DNA from: Pseudomonas cremoricolorata DSM 17059 = NBRC 16634
Lineage (GTDB): Bacteria; Pseudomonadota; Gammaproteobacteria; Pseudomonadales; Pseudomonadaceae
Assembly: GCF_000425745.1 (NCBI RefSeq)
Contig: NZ_AUEA01000015.1
Location: forward strand, 1 to 64,000
Direction: 5' to 3'
DNA length: 64,000 bases
Shown: one piece after another, positions 58,396 to 64,000 of the stretch
How the letters are laid out: each line of letters starts with the position of its first letter
Position numbering within the stretch: position 1 is the stretch's first letter
Translations under genes and position numbers: made by a program
The notes under the pieces: model-generated
Seen by the model: only the letters and a program-made list of their open reading frames with translations
Told to the model about the DNA's origin: nothing
The model's database searches: none

Positions 58396-58911
58396 CTAGG
58401 CGCGACTGCCCGTGGACTCGCCCGCGTCGATCGCGATCACCTCGATCAGCAGATCCCCTGCTGGCCGCTTCCATAGCACTTCATGACCTGGCGCTGCACC
58501 GAGCAGCGCCTGCCCCAAGGGCGAGCCCCAGTTGATCAGGCCGCGCGTGGCATCGGCCTCGTCTTCGCCCACCAGACGCACCTGTTGCTTATGGTCATGC
58601 TCATCGGCGAAGGTCACGCGGCTGCCGATCTGCACCTTGTCATGCGCAGTGGGTGTCGGCACCGGCTGGGCGCTGAGTACCCGAGCGGTGAAATAACGCA
58701 GGTCGCTTTCGTTGTCGGCCAGGCGTTGCTTGTCGGCCCGTTCGCCTTGCGCTTGCAGTTGCCGGCGCTCGGCGTTGAGCGTCTCGACGCGGGACTGCAA
58801 CTGGGCCAGGCCGCTGGCGGTGACGTAATTGGGTTGCTCGCTGATGCGCCGTTGCACAGGCTCACTGGCCTGGGCGGCGGCGTGATCTTCATTGACGAAT
58901 GCTCGGCTCAT
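58396..58911 (-). CDS. GreA/GreB-family transcription factor paralogue
   Basis: The 171-residue protein has the Gre layout: an N-terminal coiled coil (about residues 33-83) and a C-terminal FKBP-like domain with VQIGSRVTFAD and the terminal INWGSPLGQALLGAAPGHEV, close to the GreA/GreB C-terminal motif (SP.G.ALLG...GD). The coil tip carries acidic residues (DNESDLRY), comparable with the tip that drives RNA cleavage by polymerase in GreA. It is longer than GreA at the N-terminus and diverges from both GreA and GreB, so a specialised secondary-channel role is possible. AAGGAGG precedes the ATG. Confidence 0.8.
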   Translation of the reverse strand: MSRAFVNEDHAAAQASEPVQRRISEQPNYVTASGLAQLQSRVETLNAERRQLQAQGERADKQRLADNESDLRYFTARVLSAQPVPTPTAHDKVQIGSRVTFADEHDHKQQVRLVGEDEADATRGLINWGSPLGQALLGAAPGHEVLWKRPAGDLLIEVIAIDAGESTGSRA

Positions 58912-58980
58912 GCTAAGGCCTCCTTTGAGAGTGGGACCCTGGGCATCGCCCTGTGGTTTCGTTGCATGGCTTGTGCATGC

Positions 58981-59340
58981 TCAGTGATGGCGGAAGGCGC
59001 GGGCCATATCGCGGGCGTTTTCCTGCTGCCAATCGCGCTCACGCTCATCCAGGAAACTGGCGCGTTCGACACGCTGGTCGTGGCTGGCCTGCATGCCCTC
59101 GCATTGCCGGAAACCATCGTCCCAGCCAGTTTCATATTGGCGCTCGGCGAGGTAGCGCGGCACGTTCTTGCGAAAACGGCCGACCGTCAGCTCGGCGGCC
59201 TCTCGGCCGCTACTGCACCCATCCTGAAAGCCGTCGGCATAGGCGGGCGGGTAACCGTCCTGCAGCATCTGCTCTCGCGCCGACTGGCAGCCGACCAGCA
59301 GCAGCAACGACACGCACAGCCCACACCAATATCGCGCCAT
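58981..59340 (-). CDS. Small lipoprotein of unknown function
   Basis: A 119-residue protein with a signal sequence ending in the lipobox LLVGC (Cys about residue 18), then a mature, charged domain with GFQDGCSSGREA and ETGWDDGFRQCEG; two Cys residues could form a disulphide. It is probably anchored in the outer or inner membrane as a lipoprotein; the residue after Cys is Gln, so no Asp retention signal is seen. I chose the ATG giving MARYWCGLCV because GAGGG lies nine bases upstream; the ATG two codons earlier is only three from it. Function unknown. Confidence 0.7.
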   Translation of the reverse strand: MARYWCGLCVSLLLLVGCQSAREQMLQDGYPPAYADGFQDGCSSGREAAELTVGRFRKNVPRYLAERQYETGWDDGFRQCEGMQASHDQRVERASFLDERERDWQQENARDMARAFRHH

Positions 59341-59452
59341 GTCCATGAACCCTCGAAGGATTCAACGAGTCTAGGCGCGAGTTTGTCGCCGGGATGTCAA
59401 AACGATGTGCAATTGCCATGCGGCCTGAAGGGCTCGATGGCAATACGCCAAC

Positions 59453-61306
59453 TCAGTAGTGATACCACTTCATCTCGAGCATGACCTCGTTCTGCGCCGA
59501 GGTCAGGTGACTGAACTCACGCTTGGCGCTCAGGCGCAGGCCCAGGTTGCGCGACAGCTCCCATTGCTGATTGAGACTCAGGCTACGCCGCACCTCGCCA
59601 TTGGTGAAGAAATCGCCCTTGGCCTCAAGGCTCAGGTTGCCCAGCCCGTTGCGCCACAGCACGCCAGTGTTGAAGCCGGCAGCCGGGGAGATGAACTCGG
59701 CGAAGTCGTTGTGGTGTTCGACCCGCGCAGTGCCGAGGGCAAAACCCAGCACATCGTCGGCCAGTTGCCAGGTACCACCGGCGCCGCCATTGACGTGGCT
59801 GACCAACACTTCATCGCCATGCTTGCCCGGCACCCGCTCCAGCCCCCCTGCGACCTGCCACGACCACGGCTGCAACAGGGCGTTGCGCGGGGTCAGCGAG
59901 CGGATGGTGGCCAGGTCCAGGCGCTGTACCTGCCATTGGTTGCCTTCGTACTGGCGCACCTTGAGCTGGAGGATTTCGATCTGCGCACCCAGCGGGAAGC
60001 CATAGGCGTTGTCGTTGAGGTCGTGGTAGGCCATGCGCAGGCCATATTCGGCAAAGGCGCGATCATCGCGGGTACCGACCCCCAGCTGCCAGGTGCGCGA
60101 CTCATGGCCTTCTTCCGGCAGGCCGGGTTTTTCGATCTGCAAGGGCGGCGGCGGGTTGCGGTTGATCGCCCGCAGCAGCTCGAAACTGCGTGCAGCTTGC
60201 GCCGGATCACGTTCCTGGCCATTGGCGCGGTAGCGCTCCAGGCGGTAGGCGGCGTCCTGCACCAGCGCCTGGCGCTCGCGCGGCAGGGCGGTGAAGCCTG
60301 GGCTTTGCAACTGAGCGGTGTCAGCGCTGAGCGCCAGCACCTGTCGCTGTTCCTCGGCATCCAGCGGCTCGGCGCGGGCCAGCAGTTCGCGCTCGCGGGA
60401 GGGACGGTAGCGGGTGTCGGCGACCAGGCCCGACTGCTTGACCGCTTTGACCGTGTCGGTGGGAATCGCGGTCAGGGGGAATTGCGAGGTCAGGTCGAGC
60501 GACGGACGCGCCACCTGCAGCAGTTCGAGCAGGCGGTACGAGCAGTTTTCATCGAAGAAGAAGTAGTCGAACTGCACCTGCTTGAGTTCCCAGACATGCT
60601 CGACCATGCGCCCGGTTTCTTCCGGCGTCAGGTTCAACTGGTATTCCCACAGGTCGCGGTTCTCCAGGCTGCGGTATTCGGAGAGCTTGTCCTGGTAAGG
60701 CATCAGCGCGAACAGGCCTGGGTAGCCGCCGGCCAGGCCTTTCCAGGCGTAGAGAATGCTGTTGTCACTGCCTTCGATGTACGCGCCGAAGTTGATCGCG
60801 TAGCTCAGCAGCGAGGTTTCGTTGCTGTGGGTATCGGCCTTGTCGATACGCAGCAAGGTGTGGCCGAACATCGACGAGGGGCTGTTCAGGTACGCCGCCG
60901 GGAAGATCAGCGCCGCGCTGTGCGGTGCGACGTCTGCGTACCATTCGCGGTATTCGCTGCAGTCCGGACGCGGTAGGTCGGTCAGGGTCAGTTGCTCGCG
61001 CAACCAGCGGGTACGCGCCGGGAACACGCACTGGGCATGCTGGTTGCCCAGGCTTGCCGGGGCATACAGCGCCGCGACGGTCGCTTGCAGCTCTTGCGCG
61101 GGATGGTGCGCGCCGTCGTCTGCGAGAAAGAATTTGCGGTCGTCGACATAACTGCGCCAGCCGCCCAGCTTGCCTTTCTCGTAATGCCCCAGGGCGATCC
61201 AGTACGGCAGGTCAGCCAGCTGCTGCGCGCGGGCCGAATCGAGGTGGGGTGCGGCATGCAGCGGTGCGCTGACGCTGAGCGCCAGCAGGGAAAGGCGTTT
61301 GAGCAT
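59453..61306 (-). CDS. DUF4105 outer-membrane protein with peptidase-like domain
   Basis: The 617-residue protein has a signal peptide (MLKRLSLLALSVSAPLHA), an N-terminal domain and a DUF4105 domain. In DUF4105, His149 (SSMFGHTLLRID) and Cys255 (FDENCSYRLLELL) occur in contexts that recall the permuted NlpC/P60-papain-like peptidases. The C-terminal 230 residues have alternating polar/hydrophobic strands ending in aromatic residues (KWYHY), which suggests an outer-membrane barrel. Peptidase activity is inferred. A TTG three codons earlier could also serve as start; neither start has a strong Shine-Dalgarno. Confidence 0.8.
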   Translation of the reverse strand: MLKRLSLLALSVSAPLHAAPHLDSARAQQLADLPYWIALGHYEKGKLGGWRSYVDDRKFFLADDGAHHPAQELQATVAALYAPASLGNQHAQCVFPARTRWLREQLTLTDLPRPDCSEYREWYADVAPHSAALIFPAAYLNSPSSMFGHTLLRIDKADTHSNETSLLSYAINFGAYIEGSDNSILYAWKGLAGGYPGLFALMPYQDKLSEYRSLENRDLWEYQLNLTPEETGRMVEHVWELKQVQFDYFFFDENCSYRLLELLQVARPSLDLTSQFPLTAIPTDTVKAVKQSGLVADTRYRPSRERELLARAEPLDAEEQRQVLALSADTAQLQSPGFTALPRERQALVQDAAYRLERYRANGQERDPAQAARSFELLRAINRNPPPPLQIEKPGLPEEGHESRTWQLGVGTRDDRAFAEYGLRMAYHDLNDNAYGFPLGAQIEILQLKVRQYEGNQWQVQRLDLATIRSLTPRNALLQPWSWQVAGGLERVPGKHGDEVLVSHVNGGAGGTWQLADDVLGFALGTARVEHHNDFAEFISPAAGFNTGVLWRNGLGNLSLEAKGDFFTNGEVRRSLSLNQQWELSRNLGLRLSAKREFSHLTSAQNEVMLEMKWYHY

Positions 61307-61382
61307 GTCGGGCAACTAGGTCAGGAGGAGGCCGATAGGATGCACCGAACCCGCCCTGTTGTGCAGGGCGGGTTGGCAGGAC

Positions 61383-61871
61383 TCAAGCCTCGGTGGCGTA
61401 CTTGGCCAGTTGCGGGTCGGTCTTGAGGACCGCGAGGGTGTTGGTGTGCACGGTCTCGGCGTTGACGTCTGCAGTGTTGAAGATCTGCTGGAAGTGCTCG
61501 TGAGTGACGGAGGCGAAGCGCGCACGATCTTCAGGCGCCACACCCATGACCACGGCGTAGGTGGTCAGGGCTTCGCCTTGACCTTGCGCCATGTCTTCGG
61601 ACAGCTCGTTCATCATGCCATTCATGGCAAGCCAGGATTTGCCGCCGTAGGTCAGCGAAGCCTTGGTCGAGCAACCGTTGGTGCCCGAGGTCATGCCGAA
61701 GGTGGCGTTACCGGAAGTGCCGTTGGTGGTTGAAGCCAGGAAATGGGCCGGAGTACCGCGCTGGCCCTCGAACAGCATGTTGCCCCAACCGCAGTTCGGG
61801 CCGCCTGGCGCTTCGGCCATGGCGTTGATCGAAACTGCGGCGAACAGGGTACCCAGAAGAATCCGTTTCAT
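61383..61871 (-). CDS. DUF3015 periplasmic protein
   Basis: A 162-residue secreted protein with a signal peptide (MKRILLGTLFAAVSINAMA, cleaved before EAPGGPN). The mature part has GPNCGWGNMLFEGQRG, HFLASTTNGTSGNATFGMTSGTNGC and the C-terminal HTNTLAVLKTDPQLAKYA, the DUF3015 pattern. Cys residues (about 27 and 67) may form a disulphide. Function unknown; relatives are common in Pseudomonas and other gammaproteobacteria. It lies 76 bases ahead of the DUF4105 gene on the same strand. A much longer open frame that includes it is antisense to the protease gene and not coding. Confidence 0.85.
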   Translation of the reverse strand: MKRILLGTLFAAVSINAMAEAPGGPNCGWGNMLFEGQRGTPAHFLASTTNGTSGNATFGMTSGTNGCSTKASLTYGGKSWLAMNGMMNELSEDMAQGQGEALTTYAVVMGVAPEDRARFASVTHEHFQQIFNTADVNAETVHTNTLAVLKTDPQLAKYATEA

Positions 61872-62111
61872 AGCATTGTTCTCTTTTTCGTAGACGTTCC
61901 AATGGTCAGGGTCTGGCAGCGAGATGCCAGCTCGGGAAGTCTTTCTACTCCTCCCGCGCAATTTGGAGTCTAGGCCTGATCCAAAGGTTGCGTGGCTTAT
62001 CGCGAAAAATTTGCGCGTGTGTGGCTGCGACATAAAGTCCGGGCGAGCCTTGCCAGTGGTGCGCGGGCAGCCCCAGAATGCCAGCACTGCCCGCCGAAGT
62101 AAGGAAACCCA

Positions 62112-64000
62112 ATGCCCGATCCTGTCGCCTCGCGCCTGCGTCTCGCGCCACAAGCCCTGACCCGGCGTTTCTCCGCTGAACAGTTCGCCTTTTCCACCAC
62201 CGATGATCTGGAGCCGTTCCGTGGCGTGCTGGGCCAGGAGCGTGCTGTCGAGGCCTTGCAGTTCGGCGTGGCGATGCCGCGGCCCGGGTATAACGTCTTC
62301 GTCATGGGTGAGCCGGGCACCGGCCGTTTCTCGTTCGTCAAACGCTACCTGAAGGCCGAAGGCAAGCGCCAGAAGACCCCGGCCGACTGGGTCTACGTCA
62401 ACAACTTCGACGACCCGCGCGAACCGCGCGCGCTGGAGCTGCCATCGGGCAGCGCCGGTGACTTCGTCGCCGACATGCATGGCCTGATCGACAACCTGCT
62501 GGCGACCTTCCCGGCGGTGTTCGAACACCCCTCGTTCCAGCAGAAGAAGGGCGCCATCGACCGCACCTTCAACCAGCGTTACGACCGCGCCCTCGACGTC
62601 ATCGAGCGCGCCTCGCTGGAGCGTGATGTGGCGCTGTATCGCGACAGCAGCAACGTCGCCTTCACCCCCATGGCCGATGGCAAGGCGCTGGATGAAGCCG
62701 AGTTCGCGCAGTTGCCCGATGAGGTGCGCGAGCGTTTCCACAGCGACATCGCCGCCCTGGAAGAACGCCTCAACGAAGAACTCGCCAGCCTGCCGCAGTG
62801 GAAGCGCGAGTCGAACAATCAGCTGCGCCAGCTCAACGAAGAAACCATCACCCTGGCCCTGCAGCCGTTGTTGGCGCCGCTGTCGCAAAAGTATGCGGAA
62901 AACGCCGGGGTCTGCGCCTACCTGCAATCGGTGCAGTTGAACCTGCTGCGCACGGTGATCGAGCAACTGGTCGAAGACAGCAAGACCGACGCCGCCGCGC
63001 GCAAGCTGCTCGAAGACCAGTACGTGCCGAGCCTGGTCGCAGGTCACGCCGGCAACAGCGGGGCGCCGGTGGTGTTCGAACCACACCCGACCTACGACAA
63101 CCTGTTCGGGCGCATCGAATACAGCACCGACCAGGGCGCGCTGTACACCTCCTACCGGCAGTTGCGCCCCGGCGCACTGCACCGCGCCAACGGCGGTTTC
63201 CTGATTCTTGAAGCCGAGAAAATGCTCGGTGAGCCGTTCGTCTGGGACGGCCTCAAGCGCGCCTTGCAGTCGCGCCAGCTGAAGATGGAATCGCCGCTGG
63301 GCGAACTGGGCCGGGTCGCGACCATCAGCCTGACTCCGCAAGTGATCCCGCTTAGCGTCAAGCTGGTGATCATCGGCTCGCGCCAGCTGTACTACGCCCT
63401 GCAGGACCACGACTCGGACTTCCAGGAGATGTTCCGCGTGCTGGTGGACTTCGACGAAGACATGCCGATGGTCGACGAGAACCTCGAGCAGTTCGCCCAG
63501 TTGCTGCGCACCCGCACCAACGAAGAGGGCATGGCGCCGCTGACCAGCGATGCCGTGGCTCGCCTGGCCACCTACAGCGCACGCCTGGCAGAAAACCAGT
63601 CGCGCCTCTCGGCCCGCATCGGTGACCTGTTCCAACTGGTCAGCGAAGCGGACTTCATCCGCCAGCTGGCCAGCGACGAGATGACCGACGCCGGCCACAT
63701 CGAGCGTGCCCTGCGGGCCAAGGCCACGCGCACCGGGCGGGTCTCGCAACGGGTGCTGGACGACATGCTCGCCGGCATCATCCTCATCGACACCGACGGC
63801 GCCGCCATCGGCAAGTGCAACGGCCTGACCGTGCTGGAAGTGGGTGATTCGGCCTTCGGCATGCCGGCGCGTATCTCCGCGACGGTCTACCCCGGCGGCA
63901 GTGGCATCGTCGACATCGAACGCGAGGTCAACCTCGGCCAGCCGATTCACTCCAAAGGGGTGATGATCCTCACCGGCTATCTGGGTAGCCGCTACGCCCA
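62112..64000 (+). CDS. Lon-family ATP-dependent protease, AAA_32/Lon_2 type (truncated by window end)
   Basis: The reading frame is open to the window edge, giving 629 codons. The N-terminal part matches the AAA_32/Lon_2 group (YcbZ/LonB-like): FRGVLGQERAVEALQFG and a P-loop GEPGTGRFSF in which Arg takes the place of the usual Lys. Then come a long helical region (about residues 150-300), the FGRIEYSTDQGALYT segment, LRPGALHRANGGFLILEAEKML and a final part entering the Lon protease domain (KGVMILTGYLGSRYA). The catalytic Ser-Lys pair lies beyond the window. AAGGAA lies about six bases before the ATG. In P. aeruginosa the heat-inducible protease AsrA belongs to this type. Confidence 0.9.
   Translation, partial: MPDPVASRLRLAPQALTRRFSAEQFAFSTTDDLEPFRGVLGQERAVEALQFGVAMPRPGYNVFVMGEPGTGRFSFVKRYLKAEGKRQKTPADWVYVNNFDDPREPRALELPSGSAGDFVADMHGLIDNLLATFPAVFEHPSFQQKKGAIDRTFNQRYDRALDVIERASLERDVALYRDSSNVAFTPMADGKALDEAEFAQLPDEVRERFHSDIAALEERLNEELASLPQWKRESNNQLRQLNEETITLALQPLLAPLSQKYAENAGVCAYLQSVQLNLLRTVIEQLVEDSKTDAAARKLLEDQYVPSLVAGHAGNSGAPVVFEPHPTYDNLFGRIEYSTDQGALYTSYRQLRPGALHRANGGFLILEAEKMLGEPFVWDGLKRALQSRQLKMESPLGELGRVATISLTPQVIPLSVKLVIIGSRQLYYALQDHDSDFQEMFRVLVDFDEDMPMVDENLEQFAQLLRTRTNEEGMAPLTSDAVARLATYSARLAENQSRLSARIGDLFQLVSEADFIRQLASDEMTDAGHIERALRAKATRTGRVSQRVLDDMLAGIILIDTDGAAIGKCNGLTVLEVGDSAFGMPARISATVYPGGSGIVDIEREVNLGQPIHSKGVMILTGYLGSRYA

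Noticed and set aside
61383..63950. 855-codon open frame on the minus strand across the protease gene
   Set aside because: Only its last 162 codons (DUF3015) look like protein. The rest is antisense to the Lon-family protease and is a by-product of high-GC codon use.
1..64000. tRNA genes, CRISPR arrays, transposases, integrases or att sites
   Set aside because: None could be recognised by eye. The repeats present (REP-like elements, the GTGCAT run and the toxin repeats) do not have CRISPR spacing or insertion-sequence ends.

Overview
The window comes from a Pseudomonas chromosome, most likely the P. putida group. It is GC-rich, codons are strongly biased to G/C in third position, and several genes match well-known P. 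putida genes in order and length: recCBD, mmsAB, mcpS, cioAB, the LuxR solo ppoR, and morA beside glyA. Names and roles rest on motifs and remembered families; no database search was run.

Layout. A 5S rRNA and its terminator (the end of an rRNA operon) are followed by the overlapping recC-recB-recD operon (347-9557). Next come a small SHOCT membrane protein, a LysR regulator divergent from the valine-catabolic pair mmsA-mmsB, and a cupin protein. A tight six-gene minus-strand operon (14224-19920) has the composition of the poorly understood E. coli ynbABCD cluster: a CDP-alcohol phosphotransferase-like protein, a hydrolase-methyltransferase fusion, a PAP2/dual-specificity phosphatase fusion, an unknown membrane protein, a PlsC-type acyltransferase and a CdsA-like cytidylyltransferase. 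I consider it the most interesting system here. It looks like a self-contained route to an unidentified phospholipid-like molecule.

From 20 to 31 kb lie an antibiotic-biosynthesis-monooxygenase-fold protein, mdaB with a LysR gene, ggt, the chemoreceptor mcpS, a zinc peptidase, an azgA-type purine permease overlapping trmA, and an MFS exporter. From 31 to 37.7 kb lie the cyanide-insensitive oxidase cioAB with a 50-residue DUF2474 partner behind a perfect ANR/FNR box, rlmG, ppoR, fpr and mscL. From 37.8 to 46 kb lie radA, a xanthine/urate-type permease with possible GntR operators, a PilZ protein, cstA-yjiX-yjiA and an orphan alpha-oxoamine-synthase-like enzyme.

At 46.4-48.7 kb is a bacteriocin module: an HNH-DNase S-type pyocin-like toxin and an overlapping Im-type immunity gene, with base use unlike the neighbours. 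It lies where the gene order seems to jump from one remembered P. putida neighbourhood to another (glyA-morA-ettA-gdhA). The right end holds a Gre-factor paralogue, a lipoprotein, a DUF4105 outer-membrane protein with a peptidase-like Cys/His pair, a DUF3015 protein and the first 629 codons of a Lon-family protease that runs off the window.

Regulatory structure visible directly includes a 10-bp dyad between the LysR gene and mmsA, the ANR box of cioAB, a repeated TTGTATACAA-like motif before the xanthine permease, REP-like inverted repeats between three convergent gene pairs, and several hairpin terminators. Several starts are TTG or GTG and are supported by well-placed Shine-Dalgarno sequences. 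No tRNA gene, CRISPR array, transposase or prophage was found.
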